NCBI GenBank assembly: GCA_948777935.1
Contig: CAQDYY010000003.1
Span: 1-64,000 of the forward strand
Source: an uncultured Clostridia bacterium
Lineage (GTDB): Bacteria > Bacillota > Clostridia > TANB77 > CAG-508
DNA: 64,000 bases
Direction: 5' to 3'
Below, piece by piece: positions 1 through 9,803 of this stretch; the stretch's first letter is position 1, and every line of letters begins with the position of its first letter. The notes under the pieces were generated by a model. It saw nothing but the letters and a program-made list of their open reading frames with translations. It did not search any database and was not told the DNA's origin. The translations under genes and the position numbers were made by a program.

Positions 1-52
1 AAACTATCCTAGGGGTGGGGGTGATAAATAATTTCACCTTTTGGGGTACAGT

Positions 53-178
53 TCAAAGAGCATCTTCAATAACGTATTTAATACAAGATAAGTTATCATT
101 ATCCTCAATAATCTCAAAAGAATAGTGATTAGCATCATCTTTAATTACATGAATAACAATTTTGCCTAAATCTTTCAT
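53..178 (-). CDS. Small hypothetical protein (41 aa)
   Basis: I do not recognise this short protein. The start ATG is preceded by a strong AAAGGGGG ribosome binding site, which is why I chose it over a longer frame that begins upstream in AT-rich sequence. The product starts MKDLGKIVIHVIKDD and is acidic towards the C-terminus, with no membrane segment. It faces away from the HD-domain gene to its right, and a perfect inverted repeat lies between the two. Confidence 0.45.
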   Translation of the reverse strand: MKDLGKIVIHVIKDDANHYSFEIIEDNDNLSCIKYVIEDAL

Positions 179-268
179 GAGGCAACCCCCTTTCATCCTC
201 TGTTTAACTAAAAAAGAATAACATAAGATATAAAGAAAACCAATATAAAGGAGAAAAAAATGGAAACA

Positions 269-323
269 AGAATACAACATTTGCCTGACAGTAAATTACT
301 TACGTAGACAAATGTTGTATTCT
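269..323. repeat. 15-bp perfect inverted repeat with 25-nt loop
   Basis: AGAATACAACATTTG at 269-283 is exactly complementary to 309-323. No T-tract follows either arm, so it is not a typical terminator. It lies between divergent genes, so it could be an operator, an RNA hairpin or the end of a small element. Confidence 0.6.
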
Positions 324-380
324 GGCAAATTTTTAGCAAATAGTATGATACATTAGTAAACAAAAAAAGTAAAATATTGC

Positions 381-409
381 TTGCTATTTGTAGAAAAAGA
401 AAGTATAAT
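381..409 (+). promoter_or_regulatory. Probable sigma-A promoter for the HD-domain gene
   Basis: TTGCTA (381-386), a 17-nt spacer and TATAAT (404-409). It lies about 30 nt upstream of the chosen start of the HD-domain gene. Confidence 0.5.
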
Positions 410-439
410 TACATTATAGATTACAGGGAGAAAATAAAG

Positions 440-1495
440 ATGTATATAGAAAATTTAAATGAAGAAGTAAAACAATATTTCAAAATATTATCACCAGAAT
501 TTCCAAAGTGGTTATTAGAATATATAGAAACACCAGAAATGCAAAGAATTAATGGTATAAGTATGAGTTGTGGTACAGATTATTCAAGATTGTTTAATAA
601 TAAATATTGGTATTCTAACTTAGACCATAGTGTAGGAGTAGCATTAATAATATGGCACTTTACAAAAGATAAAAAGCAAACTTTAGCAGGATTATTTCAT
701 GATATAGCAACACCGACTTTTAAACATTGTATAGATTTTATGAATGGAGATTTTGAAAAGCAAGAATCTACGGAAGAAAGAACAGAACAAATATTAAAAC
801 AATCAAAAGAAATAAAGAATCTTCTAAATAGAGATAATATTAAAATGGAACAAATATCAGATTATAAAATTTATCCAATTGCAGATAATGACACTCCTAA
901 ATTAAGTGCAGATAGATTTGAATATAATTTTTCTAGTGGGTTAGTTTTTGATAGAGTATGGGAATTAAAAGATATAGAGGAGATATATAATAATGTTACT
1001 ATTCTAAAGAATGAAGAGGATATTAAAGAATTAGGATTTAAAGATTGGGAAATATGTGAAAAGTACATACATATTATATCAAAATTATGGCCAGAATGGA
1101 TAAGTGACAAAGATAGAACAGTTATGCAATTTTTAGCAGATATAGTAAAAAGTATGAATGTTAAAGGATATTTAACAATAAATGATTTATATACATTATC
1201 AGAACAAGAAGTAATAAATAAAATTTTAACGTGTGAAGACAAATATATTAGAGAAAACTTTATTAAATTTCAAAATGCTACAGAAATTTATGGAAGCGAT
1301 ACACCTGTAAAGGACAAATATTGTATAAATGTTAAAGCAAAAAGAAGATATGTAATTCCATTAGCTAAACATAACGGTTCCGTAAGTAGAATAGACAAAA
1401 TATCTAAAAGAGCTGCTAACGATATACAAGAATACTTTAATATCAAACATTATAAATACACTGGATTTAATTTTGACTTTAAACCATATGAATAG
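440..1495 (+). CDS. HD-domain metal-dependent phosphohydrolase-like protein
   Basis: A 351-residue protein of the HD superfamily (metal-dependent phosphohydrolases acting on nucleotides or similar substrates). The metal-binding pattern is visible: a histidine in the SNLDHSVGVALI helix, then the HD doublet in AGLFHDIATPTFKHC around residue 90, and a later D in LSADRFEYN around residue 160. An upstream ATG at 377 is open, but the GGGAG ribosome site fits the start used here. It is followed 24 nt later by a second, smaller HD protein, so the two are probably co-transcribed. The substrate cannot be told from sequence. Confidence 0.75.
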   Translation: MYIENLNEEVKQYFKILSPEFPKWLLEYIETPEMQRINGISMSCGTDYSRLFNNKYWYSNLDHSVGVALIIWHFTKDKKQTLAGLFHDIATPTFKHCIDFMNGDFEKQESTEERTEQILKQSKEIKNLLNRDNIKMEQISDYKIYPIADNDTPKLSADRFEYNFSSGLVFDRVWELKDIEEIYNNVTILKNEEDIKELGFKDWEICEKYIHIISKLWPEWISDKDRTVMQFLADIVKSMNVKGYLTINDLYTLSEQEVINKILTCEDKYIRENFIKFQNATEIYGSDTPVKDKYCINVKAKRRYVIPLAKHNGSVSRIDKISKRAANDIQEYFNIKHYKYTGFNFDFKPYE

Positions 1496-1519
1496 AAGTA
1501 GATATAGGGAGAAACAGAA

Positions 1520-2089
1520 ATGGATAGAGAAAATGCAATTAAATTATTAAAAAAATATAATAAAGAGGAGTTTCATATTAGGCATGCTTTTACAGTTGAG
1601 CAAGTAATGAGATATTTTGCAAGAAAATATAAAGAAGACGAGGAATTTTGGGGTATAGTAGGATTACTACATGATATAGATTATGAAATGTATCCAGATG
1701 AACACTGTAAAAAAGCACCAGAGTTATTAAAAGAAATAAACAGTAGTGATGAACTAATACATGCGGTTTGTAGTCATGGATATGGTATCTGTTCTACAAT
1801 TGAACCAAGTCGTCAAATGGAGAAAATATTATTTGCAACAGATGAGTTAACAGGTTTAATATGGGCAGCTACAAAAATGAGACCATCGCAAAGCACTAAA
1901 GATATGGAATTAAAAAGTTTAAAGAAAAAATATAAAGACAAGAAATTTGCAGCAGGTTGTTCAAGAGATATAATTTCTCGTGGAGCAGAACAACTAGGAT
2001 GGGAATTAGATGAATTATTAGAACAAACATTAATAGCAATGCAAGAAACAGAAGACGAAATTTCAAAAAATACTGAAATATATAAATAA
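1520..2089 (+). CDS. HDIG-type HD-domain protein
   Basis: A 189-residue HD hydrolase. The conserved pieces are RHAFTVEQVMRYFARK (first histidine), GLLHDIDYEMYPDEHCKKAP (HD doublet and a downstream histidine) and FATDELTGLIWA (last aspartate). Size and motifs match the small HDIG hydrolases common in Clostridia, which often act as predicted nucleotide phosphohydrolases. It sits between the larger HD gene and a GNAT gene on the same strand with short gaps, which suggests one transcript. The exact substrate is unknown. Confidence 0.8.
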   Translation: MDRENAIKLLKKYNKEEFHIRHAFTVEQVMRYFARKYKEDEEFWGIVGLLHDIDYEMYPDEHCKKAPELLKEINSSDELIHAVCSHGYGICSTIEPSRQMEKILFATDELTGLIWAATKMRPSQSTKDMELKSLKKKYKDKKFAAGCSRDIISRGAEQLGWELDELLEQTLIAMQETEDEISKNTEIYK

Positions 2090-2110
2090 TAAACGCTTAG
2101 GAGGCAGATT

Positions 2111-2548
2111 ATGGAACTAATAGCAAAAGAATTTACAGAATTAAGTACAGTAGAATTATATGAAATTTTAAAAGCAAGAGCGGAAATTTTTATGATGGAA
2201 CAAAATATACACTATCAAGATATAGACAATGTTGATTATAAAAGTTTACATTGTTTCTTTATGGAGGAAAATAAAGTTATTGCATATCTTAGAGCATTTT
2301 ATCAAGAAAATGATAAAGATATTGTAAGAATAGGACGAGTATTGACATTACAACATGGTAAGGGTATAGGCAAGGAACTTTTAGAAAAAAGTTTAGTAGC
2401 TATAAAAGATAAGATGAAATGCAAAAAAATTTGCATGGATGCTCAAAAACATGCAATTGGATTTTATGAGAAATTTGGATTTGAAGTTGTGTCAAAGGAC
2501 TTTATAGAAGAAGGTGTAGTTCATGTTGTTATGGAACTAAACTTATAA
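2111..2548 (+). CDS. GNAT-family N-acetyltransferase (ElaA-like)
   Basis: A 145-residue acetyltransferase of the GNAT fold. The N-terminal ELYEILKARAEIFMMEQN and following YQDIDNVD resemble the ElaA branch. The acetyl-CoA loop is seen as RIGRVLTLQHGKGIGKELL (Q/RxxGxG/A pattern), followed by the MDAQKHAIGFYEKFGF block at the substrate side. AGGAGG precedes the start. It is the last gene of the run with the two HD genes and ends just before a strong bidirectional terminator. The acceptor substrate is not predictable. Confidence 0.85.
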   Translation: MELIAKEFTELSTVELYEILKARAEIFMMEQNIHYQDIDNVDYKSLHCFFMEENKVIAYLRAFYQENDKDIVRIGRVLTLQHGKGIGKELLEKSLVAIKDKMKCKKICMDAQKHAIGFYEKFGFEVVSKDFIEEGVVHVVMELNL

Positions 2549-2571
2549 TAAAAATTACATATATAAGTTAT

Positions 2572-2619
2572 AATTAAAGTGAAACATTTTTAAAAATTAA
2601 AAAAATGTTTCACTTTAAT
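2572..2619. terminator. Bidirectional terminator hairpin
   Basis: A 19-bp perfect stem (2572-2590 with 2601-2619) ending in T- and A-runs lies between the convergent GNAT gene and the MNT/HEPN pair. Confidence 0.8.
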
Positions 2620-2668
2620 TGAAAAATAGTTCTCTACAATTTAAAATTAAAAGCTAAAAATTTTATAT

Positions 2669-2989
2669 TTAAGCAACTTTTATTCCAGTATCAATTACTT
2701 CTTTTACAAAGTAATCAGAAACTTCTTCAAAATCTTTTTTCTTAATAGGATGAGGTTCTATTCTTGCATCGATATCCCAAGTCATACCCATTAAATGAGC
2801 CATACAATCATAAATATCATCAAAATCATCAGAAATAACTGCAATATCAATATCACTATCTTCATTTTCAGTACCTTTGGCATAAGAACCAAATAAAATA
2901 ATGGCGGTAACATTATAATGTTTTTTAATCTCTTCTATGAATTTATTAATAGTATCCAAAATATCTTGCTTTATTGCTCTTTCAACCAT
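2669..2989 (-). CDS. mntA: MNT-type nucleotidyltransferase (antitoxin of HEPN/MNT pair)
   Basis: A 106-residue minimal nucleotidyltransferase. The active-site signature GSYAKGTENEDSDIDIAV (GSx10DxD) is complete, and a third acidic residue follows in DIDARIEPH. In characterised HEPN/MNT systems the MNT protein neutralises the HEPN RNase by adding AMP to it. The gene overlaps the upstream HEPN gene by 19 nt and has its own GAGGAGG site, typical of a two-gene toxin-antitoxin operon. The cognate assignment is by neighbourhood and family. Confidence 0.85.
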   Translation of the reverse strand: MVERAIKQDILDTINKFIEEIKKHYNVTAIILFGSYAKGTENEDSDIDIAVISDDFDDIYDCMAHLMGMTWDIDARIEPHPIKKKDFEEVSDYFVKEVIDTGIKVA

Positions 2990-3360
2990 TTTTGAACCTC
3001 CTCAATATTTTTTACTTGTTTAGAAGTATATTCATCAGTACATTTTACTTGAAAACTTCTTTTATAATCATCATATCGAGCACTTATGTTAAAAGTATTA
3101 ATGACTTGTATTTTTTCTCTTATTTCATTTGGAATTTCTAAATTAGCTTTTTGCGAAAGTAAAATTAAGTTATGGATTTTAGGAGCAATTGGGTTTTCAG
3201 GGTTGTTTCTAGCATATAATCCTTTTAATAGTTTTTCAATTAATAAATGACCTAAAAATAAACACCAAGTATTTTTTCTATTTTTAAATAATATCTTCAT
3301 TGTGTCAAAGTCACTATTAGCACTTTCAAACCAATAATTCATTAAATCTATATGATTCAT
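2971..3360 (-). CDS. hepT: HEPN-domain protein (toxin of HEPN/MNT pair)
   Basis: A 129-residue all-alpha HEPN protein. WFESANSDFDTMKILF near the N-terminus, LGHLLIEKLLKGLYA in the middle and the SARYDDYKRSF segment near residue 105 are the usual HEPN landmarks. HepT-type proteins carry an RNase motif (Rx4-6H) near the last helix; here the C-terminal RYDDYKRSF stretch has no obvious histidine. It may therefore be one of the HEPN proteins without canonical RNase residues, acting as a substrate-binding partner. First gene of the operon with the MNT gene. Confidence 0.8.
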   Translation of the reverse strand: MNHIDLMNYWFESANSDFDTMKILFKNRKNTWCLFLGHLLIEKLLKGLYARNNPENPIAPKIHNLILLSQKANLEIPNEIREKIQVINTFNISARYDDYKRSFQVKCTDEYTSKQVKNIEEVQKWLKEQ

Positions 3361-3477
3361 ATTTTAATATGCCTCCTTTTTATAAAATATTATCATAAAT
3401 TCATAAAAAAATAACGTTATTAGCATCTTATACACTAATAACGTCCTTTCTTATACTGGGTTCGTATAAGACTGCTT

Positions 3478-3554
<77 letters not shown>

Positions 3555-3634
3555 ATGGAATGCACTAATTATAATAGCATAAAATTAGAGAGGTGTCAAT
3601 AAATCAGTTCAAAAAAGTTAAAAATTTACCAAAA

Positions 3635-4633
3635 TTAAACAATATATAAAATCTTATTATTAGGAAAATATTTCTTCATTAAATCTTGCATATATGCAGT
3701 AGCCGTAGATTTAATTGTATCACGATATCTATATTTCCCTCTTCCACTACCAGACATCATCTCTTTATCATATAAAGAAATAGCATTAGGAAAAGCCTCC
3801 TCATTAATTTTAGTATGCACATAGCTATAAGTCATAAAAATCAACTCAAAAAATGTATCTCTTTTTACTTCATTTGATAATTTATTTGATAGTTCAATTA
3901 ACAAATTCTCATAAAGTTCTTGCCAATTATCAACTAAAATAATAGGAGCAATTAAAATTCCTACTGGGTATCCAGCCACATGTAGTTTATTAATAGCAGT
4001 AATACGATTTTCAAGAGAAGAGGTTCCAAACTCTACTTTTTTGATAATTTCAGCAGGATTCATACTCATACGAACAATAACTCTTTCTTTACCATTAACA
4101 TCTAAAATAGGGTCAACCATATCAAATTTAGTAGGAAAGGTTAAAAAGCCCTTATTAGAAGAAGCAAAGTTTTCAATAGTCCAGGGTAAATTATTTGTAA
4201 TAGAATTTTCCAAAATTAAATCACTATTACTACCAATTTCAAAAGTTAAACTAGAAGAAGAGGTATTTGCAGTTTTTATAATCTTATCAAGCATTTGCTC
4301 ACGATTTACAAACAAACGCAAATAAGCACATTTATTATAATTACAAACCAAATAGCAATACATGCACATAGCAGTACAACCAGAAGAAGTATATGGAACT
4401 AAAAAGTCAGAAACCTTATGATTTTCTACAAATTTATGAGTTTTTCTAATACCAATAATAAGATTTTGCTTCATCTTTGTAAACTCAGAATTTTGTTTAC
4501 TACGCATTTCATAAATATTATTATGATTTTCAATTACAAATTTAGGTACATTTTCGTATTGTTTCATCAATTGTTTACCAAGAGGATAATTTAAAATATC
4601 ACTTTCATAATAGATTGCAGATGGAATAAACAT
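3635..4633 (-). CDS. splB: Spore photoproduct lyase family radical SAM protein
   Basis: A 332-residue radical SAM enzyme. The cluster motif CTAMCMYCYL (CxxxCxxC) sits at about residue 86 inside SSGCTAMCMYCYL, the form typical of spore photoproduct lyase. This enzyme reverses the UV-induced thymine dimer of spore DNA using an SAM-derived radical. FEIGSNSDLILEN, RMSMNPAEIIKKVEFG and GYPVGILIAPII follow in the expected order. A short gap and terminator separate it from the HAD gene. The radical-partner cysteine near the C-terminus of classical SplB is not obvious to me, so a related photoproduct-repair role is possible. Confidence 0.8.
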   Translation of the reverse strand: MFIPSAIYYESDILNYPLGKQLMKQYENVPKFVIENHNNIYEMRSKQNSEFTKMKQNLIIGIRKTHKFVENHKVSDFLVPYTSSGCTAMCMYCYLVCNYNKCAYLRLFVNREQMLDKIIKTANTSSSSLTFEIGSNSDLILENSITNNLPWTIENFASSNKGFLTFPTKFDMVDPILDVNGKERVIVRMSMNPAEIIKKVEFGTSSLENRITAINKLHVAGYPVGILIAPIILVDNWQELYENLLIELSNKLSNEVKRDTFFELIFMTYSYVHTKINEEAFPNAISLYDKEMMSGSGRGKYRYRDTIKSTATAYMQDLMKKYFPNNKILYIV

Positions 4634-4687
4634 AAAAAAACCTCCTATACTAATAGTATAAGAAAATAATTAAACATTATACAAAAA

Positions 4688-4720
4688 ACAAGCAAACCTA
4701 GCATAAACTAATTTGCTTGT
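4688..4720 (-). terminator. Terminator of the HAD hydrolase gene
   Basis: On the minus strand ACAAGCAAA and TTTGCTTGT form a 9-bp stem followed by TTTTTTG, overlapping the end of the HAD gene. Confidence 0.65.
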
Positions 4721-5508
4721 AACTTATATAAAATATCGTTTACATCAAAAAAAGAAGAACCATCAGTTAAAACTATATCAAAAGATTGTCTGTAGAATGC
4801 CAAATTTTCTTTTATAGAATGTTCCAAAAAACCAAAAGATAAAACTCTATTAAAATCAATATCTTTAGCCATATCTAAATCTTCTACTAAATCACCAAAA
4901 ACTAAAACATAATCCTTTGATAAAATTTTAGTTTGTAAATCCAAAGGCAAAACGGACATAGATTTATTAGAAGTATGTATCATACTATCAGAAAAACGCA
5001 CCATTTTATCATTATCGAACTGAATAAAATTACTAAAAACATTAATATTTGGATAAAAGCAATTATACTTTTTTAGTAATTCAATAATAACATTACCAAT
5101 TCCAGCGGATATAATAACAATAGGGACATTTAACTTATACATATAATCCAAAAATTCCTTACAACCATCATGAAACTTAGCATTACAATCATTTACACAA
5201 TCTAACAAAATAGATTTAGTTAGATTGTATTTATATAACAAATCCATATTTTTATAATACCATTCACTAAGATATTTTGCTTTTACATTATTAGAAATGG
5301 AATAATCTAACTCGTAAGGATAATAAGTATCAACTAATTTCTTGGCTTCAATTCTAAAATCTTTACTCATAAACTTAGGATTTTCTAAAACTGACCACGA
5401 ACCAAGACTATCCTTTGAAGTAAGAGTGCGGTCAAAATCCATTAAAACAGCAAAATTATCTTTATTTAAACAAATAGAATTTAATTTTTTTTCATTAACA
5501 TATAACAT
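4708..5508 (-). CDS. HAD-family phosphatase, 5'-nucleotidase (UMPH-1) type
   Basis: A 266-residue haloacid-dehalogenase phosphatase. Motif I is MDFDRTLTS near residue 23, motif II is IVIISAGIGN near residue 131 and motif III/IV is FGDLVEDLDMA near residue 205. The large helical cap between motifs I and II and the overall length resemble the cytosolic pyrimidine 5'-nucleotidase (UMPH-1) family, which dephosphorylates nucleoside monophosphates. AAGGAGC precedes the start. It runs in the same direction as the YhbY gene just upstream (12 nt apart), so they are likely co-transcribed. Confidence 0.75.
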   Translation of the reverse strand: MLYVNEKKLNSICLNKDNFAVLMDFDRTLTSKDSLGSWSVLENPKFMSKDFRIEAKKLVDTYYPYELDYSISNNVKAKYLSEWYYKNMDLLYKYNLTKSILLDCVNDCNAKFHDGCKEFLDYMYKLNVPIVIISAGIGNVIIELLKKYNCFYPNINVFSNFIQFDNDKMVRFSDSMIHTSNKSMSVLPLDLQTKILSKDYVLVFGDLVEDLDMAKDIDFNRVLSFGFLEHSIKENLAFYRQSFDIVLTDGSSFFDVNDILYKLQAN

Positions 5509-5520
5509 TACAAGCTCCTT

Positions 5521-5808
5521 CTAAGGCAATACAATTTTTGGATTTTTCTTTCTTGCACGATACAATGTAATTTTATTTCCAACAACTTGTACTAAAAAAG
5601 AATTAGTAGAAGAGGCAAGACTTTCTGCAAGAAAATGATTGTCCTCTGGAGCTGTTTCCAAAACAGATAACTTAATAAGCTCACGAGCCTCCAATGCATC
5701 ATCAACTTGTTTTATCAAATTATCATTTAACCCATTTTTACCAATTTGTAAAATAGCGGAGATTGAATTTGCCAATCCACGTAAATAAGCTCTTTGTTTA
5801 CTAGTCAT
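5521..5808 (-). CDS. yhbY: YhbY-type CRM-domain RNA-binding protein
   Basis: A 95-residue single CRM-domain protein of the YhbY family, which binds pre-50S ribosomes during assembly. It starts MTSKQRAYLRGLAN, contains ILQIGKNGLNDNLIKQVDDALEARELIKL (the GxxG loop, GKNG) and ends in VVGNKITLYRARKK. I chose the start with AAAGGAG eight bases upstream. A longer frame adds ten residues that the family lacks. It probably shares a transcript with the HAD phosphatase downstream. Confidence 0.9.
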   Translation of the reverse strand: MTSKQRAYLRGLANSISAILQIGKNGLNDNLIKQVDDALEARELIKLSVLETAPEDNHFLAESLASSTNSFLVQVVGNKITLYRARKKNPKIVLP

Positions 5809-5877
5809 AAAAAACTCCTTTAAATTAATTTTAAACACATTATATAACGAAAGAACAAAAGATGCAATAATAAAAAT

Positions 5878-6499
5878 TTATAATACATTTATAAAAAACT
5901 TTATCATTCCTACAATACCAAACAAAAGAAAAATAAGTGCAGATAAGGTACTCATCATACGAGAAGAAACCTTAGAACTTAAAAACTTACCAAATAAAAT
6001 AGCAATAGAATCACTTATAACCATACCCAAAATAGCTCCAAAAACTAGAAAAATCTTATATTCTGGGTAACTAATGCCGTAAACCTAAAGCAGCCAAAAA
6101 AGTTTTATCACCTAGTTCACCAGTAGCAATACAAAAAGCAATCATCAAAATATAACCAATAGGTAATTTAGAAATAGTATGTAAGAATCCACCTTTAGGA
6201 GAGCAAGAAGAATCATTATTATCTTTTTTAATGAAAGTTATAACACCAAAAAATAAAAAAGAAAGATAGGTAAAAAACATAAGAATATTATGAAAAAGAG
6301 GATTTTCCAAATTACCAATGGCACTACCAAATAAAATGGCAATACCATGGCTAAAAAAAGTACCAATAGCGACACCAAATAAAATAGTATAACTCTTTAA
6401 TTTTGAAGAAAAAGAAAGCACTAAAAGTTGTGTTTTGTCACCAAGCTCAGATAAAAAAATAAGAAAAAAAGCAATAAAAAAAGGATATAAAAAACTCAT
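5878..6499 (-). CDS. TMEM165/GDT1 (UPF0016) membrane transporter, +1 shift at CGG
   Basis: A 206-residue transporter of the family implicated in Mn2+/Ca2+ homeostasis. Both family signatures are present: SELGDKTQLL in the first helix and TGELGDKTFLA in the second half. The plain frame stops eight codons after the second motif. At codon 141, CGG (6079-6077), skipping C restores GISYPEYKIFLVF and two further membrane segments to a stop at 5878. The full length then equals the usual family size with six helices. This is the first of the 14 CGG shift sites. Confidence 0.85.
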
Positions 6500-6691
6500 A
6501 TAAACACCCCACCATAAAATGTTTGTTTAATAATATGATAAAATTAAAACATCTAGTACTAAAAACAAAAAACCGCAAAATTAGACATCCGTAAGAAATG
6601 TAAATTTTTTGTGAAATGCAGTAAAAATATTGAAATACAAAAAAATAAGTGATAGTATCAAAAATAATTAAAAAACAAGGAGGAATTAGGA

Positions 6692-7645
6692 TTGATTAGT
6701 GTAAAAAATGTAACTAAAAAATACGGAAACTTTATAGCAGTAGAAGGCATAAACTTCCAAATAGAAGAAGGAGAAATAATAGGATTATTAGGTCCAAATG
6801 GAGCAGGAAAAAGTACTACAATGAATATGATAACAGGATATATAGAACCAAGCGAAGGATAAATAATAATAAATGGATATGACATACTAAAAAATCCTAA
6901 TAAAGCAAAAGTGCAAATAGGTTATATGCCAGAAGGAGTACCACTATATCAAGATTTAACAGTAAAAGAATTTGTAAGTTATATGGCAGACTTAAAAAAA
7001 ATATCAAAAAACGAAAAAAAGGCAAAAGTACAAGAAATACTTGAAAAGACAAATTTAACAGAAGTATCAAACAAACTAATAAAAAACATATCAAGAGGAT
7101 ATAAGCAAAGAGTAAGTCTTGCAGGAGCCCTAGTAACAAACCCTAAAATACTAATATTAGATGAACCAACAGTTGGGTTAGACCCAAAACAAATAACCGA
7201 AATACGTGAACTAATTAAATCCCTAGAAGGAAAGCACACAATAATACTAAGCTCACACATTCTATCAGAAGTAAGCCAAATATGTAAAAAAGTAATTATA
7301 ATAAACAAAGGAAAAATAGTAGCAATAGATACACCACAAAACTTAGAAAACAAAACAAATAAAGAAAGTATAATAAAACTTATAATAGAAGATACAAAAG
7401 ATAAAATTATAGAAGTTGCAAAAACAATAAATGGAATAAAACAAATAGAATTTGTAAAAGACAACGAAGATGAAACAAAAGAATACAAAATTATATGTGA
7501 TGAAAACATAGATATAAGAAGAGAAATATTTAACAAATGTGCAAAAGAACAAATGACAATATTTGAACTAAAAAAATTAGAAGCAACATTAGAAGACGCA
7601 TTTATGAAACTAATAGAAAACAAAAAAGAGGAGGAAAAAAACTAA
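6692..7645 (+). pseudogene. ABC transporter ATPase interrupted by an in-frame TAA
   Basis: Reading from TTG after AAGGAGG gives a 317-residue ATPase of the gliding-type/Nos-type export family. Walker A GPNGAGKST lies near residue 39, and the Q-loop region follows in IGYMPEGVPLY. The signature is NISRGYKQRVSLAGALV, Walker B is ILILDEPTVGLDP and the switch histidine is in LSSHIL. A TAA at 6860-6862 falls between EPSEG and IIINGYDI, where relatives have an ordinary residue. The rest of the frame is intact, so either a recent nonsense mutation, a sequence error or read-through is possible. It overlaps the permease start by one base. Confidence 0.75.
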
Positions 7646-8326
7646 TGTGGGCAATAGTAAAAAAAGAAGTAAAAAGTTACTTTCTATCACCAATTGGATA
7701 TGTATTTATAGGGCTATTTTTAGCCATGTGCAGTGTATTCTTTTATTTAGATATAGTACAATATGGAAGCTTGCAATTTGAAAACATGTTTTATTCAGCA
7801 TCAACAATATTAACATTCATAATACCAATACTAACAATGAGAATGTTTGCAGAAGAAAGAAAAGTAGGAACAGAACAATTACTATACACATCACCAATAA
7901 GCCTAACCCAAATAGTATTAGGAAAATTCATAGCAGGATTAATAGTAGTACTAGCAACAGAACTATGTACACTATTCTATTTAATAATATTATCACTATT
8001 TGGAGCACCACATATACAAACAGCAATAGTAACACTACTAGGATTTTTCATGTTAAGCATGTCATACATATCATTTGGAATGTTTGCATCAAGTATAACA
8101 GAAAACCAAATAATAGCAGGAGTAATAACAATACGGATTTTTCATAATAACATGGTTCTTACCAAACTTTAGTACAATATTTGAACCATTATCACTAATA
8201 AACATGTTCAACAGATTTCCATCTGGATTAATAGCAATAAAAGAAATAACAACATACATCACATTTACAATATTTTTTATACTACTAACAATACTAGTAC
8301 TACAAAGAAGAAAAAGTATAAAATAG
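7645..8326 (+). CDS. ABC transporter permease (NosY/GldF-like), +1 shift at CGG
   Basis: A 226-residue membrane protein with about six helices. It starts MWAIVKKEVKSYFLSPIGYVFIG, typical of ABC-2 permeases paired with a GldG-like auxiliary protein. The plain frame runs into a nonsense tail after GVIT. Skipping C of CGG at 8134 gives GVITIGFFIITWFLP and then NRFPSGLIAIKE, with a final helix and a basic tail. This matches the usual length and topology. The gene lies between its ATPase and the GldG-like protein in one operon. Confidence 0.85.
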
Positions 8327-8342
8327 AAAGGAAAAAAACCAT

Positions 8343-9797
8343 ATGAAAATAATAGAAACAATAAAGAAAAAATGGATAAAAGACACACTAACAACAATAT
8401 TTATAGTAAGTATACTATTTTTGATATTCATAGGAATAAACATATTCATTAATAAATTAGACATAACAGACATAGATATCACCAAAAACCAATTATTTAC
8501 GCTATCAGAAACATCAAAACAACAAGTAAAAGAAATAGAAGAAGAAATAAAAATATACTTAATAGGATTTAATGAAAACACATCATTAATAGACCTAGTA
8601 AAACAATACACGAAAACAAACGAAAAAGTACAATTAGAAACAATAGAAAACATTATGGACAGACCAGATTTAAAATCAAAATATGCAATAACAGAAGAAA
8701 CACAAGCAATAATAATAGAAACAAAAGAAAACAGCAAAATACTAACAATAGATGAATTATACACATATGACTATACAACATACCAACAAATAGACATATC
8801 AGAGGAAAAAATAACGAATGCAGTTTTAGACTTAACAAAAATCGAGAGACCAAAAATTTATTTCTTAACAGGGCATAACGAATACAGCATAACAAATGGA
8901 ATAAGTATGTTAAGTGCATACTTACAAAACGAAATAAATGAAGTAGAAGCATTAGATTTACTAGTAAAAGGAAACGTACCAGAAGATACAAGCCTGCTAG
9001 TAATAGCAAGTCCAGAAAAAGACTTTATGGAAAACGAAGTAGAAATATTAACCACATACATAAACAAAGGTGGAAAAATACTATGGATGAACGACCCTAA
9101 ATTTATGGAAAATTCGTATCCAAACATACAAAAAATATTAGACCAATTTGGAATAACATTTGAAGAAGGAATAATACTAGAACAAAACGAAAACAAAATG
9201 GCACTACAATCACCAAACTATATAATACCAGAAATAGCAACCACAAATGCAACAAAAGACATAGCAACAGATGGAGGAATACTATTTGTAAATGCAAGTA
9301 AAATTAGCCTAAAAACAGAGGAAGAATTAGAAGCCCTAAATGTTACACCACAAATTATACTAAACTCATCAGAAACATCATTATTTAGAAAAGAAGTAAG
9401 CAACACCAGTTCATATAAAATATCATCAGATGAAGAAGGAAAATTCACATTAGGAGTAAAACTAACAAAAGAGATAAAAGAAAACGAAGAAAATACAAAA
9501 AAAGCAACACTATATGCAATATCAAACAACTTCTTTGTATCAGACTATGCAGTAACAATAGGAAATAGCAAAGTATACCCAATCACATTCTATAACAATA
9601 AAGACTATATAATAAACACAATAGCAGAGTTAACCGAAAATGAAAATGGAATATCAATAAGAAAAGACACAGGAATAGTAACATATACAGTAACAGAAGC
9701 ACAAGACAAAATAATAAAAATAGCAATAACAGTATTTCCAATACTAATCATAATAATAGGAATAATAGTATGGCTATACAGAAAAAGGAAAAAGTAA
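8343..9797 (+). CDS. GldG-like ABC auxiliary membrane protein
   Basis: A 484-residue protein with one N-terminal membrane segment, a large extracytoplasmic region and a final membrane segment followed by a basic tail (WLYRKRKK). The LTKIERPKIYFLTGHNE and GGKILWMNDPK stretches are typical of the GldG/ABC-type uncharacterised transport family found with NosY-like permeases. In Bacteroidetes the homologous Gld proteins support gliding; in Firmicutes the substrate is not known. It is the last gene of the three-gene export operon and ends at a strong terminator. Confidence 0.8.
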   Translation: MKIIETIKKKWIKDTLTTIFIVSILFLIFIGINIFINKLDITDIDITKNQLFTLSETSKQQVKEIEEEIKIYLIGFNENTSLIDLVKQYTKTNEKVQLETIENIMDRPDLKSKYAITEETQAIIIETKENSKILTIDELYTYDYTTYQQIDISEEKITNAVLDLTKIERPKIYFLTGHNEYSITNGISMLSAYLQNEINEVEALDLLVKGNVPEDTSLLVIASPEKDFMENEVEILTTYINKGGKILWMNDPKFMENSYPNIQKILDQFGITFEEGIILEQNENKMALQSPNYIIPEIATTNATKDIATDGGILFVNASKISLKTEEELEALNVTPQIILNSSETSLFRKEVSNTSSYKISSDEEGKFTLGVKLTKEIKENEENTKKATLYAISNNFFVSDYAVTIGNSKVYPITFYNNKDYIINTIAELTENENGISIRKDTGIVTYTVTEAQDKIIKIAITVFPILIIIIGIIVWLYRKRKK

Positions 9798-9803
9798 TAA
9801 AAC

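Noticed and set aside
269..323. Inverted repeat as a transcription terminator
   Set aside because: Perfect stem but long loop and no T-tract on either strand.
8858..9529. Long reading frames antisense to the GldG-like gene
   Set aside because: They are hydrophobic low-complexity mirrors of the AT-rich real gene, without ribosome sites or homology.
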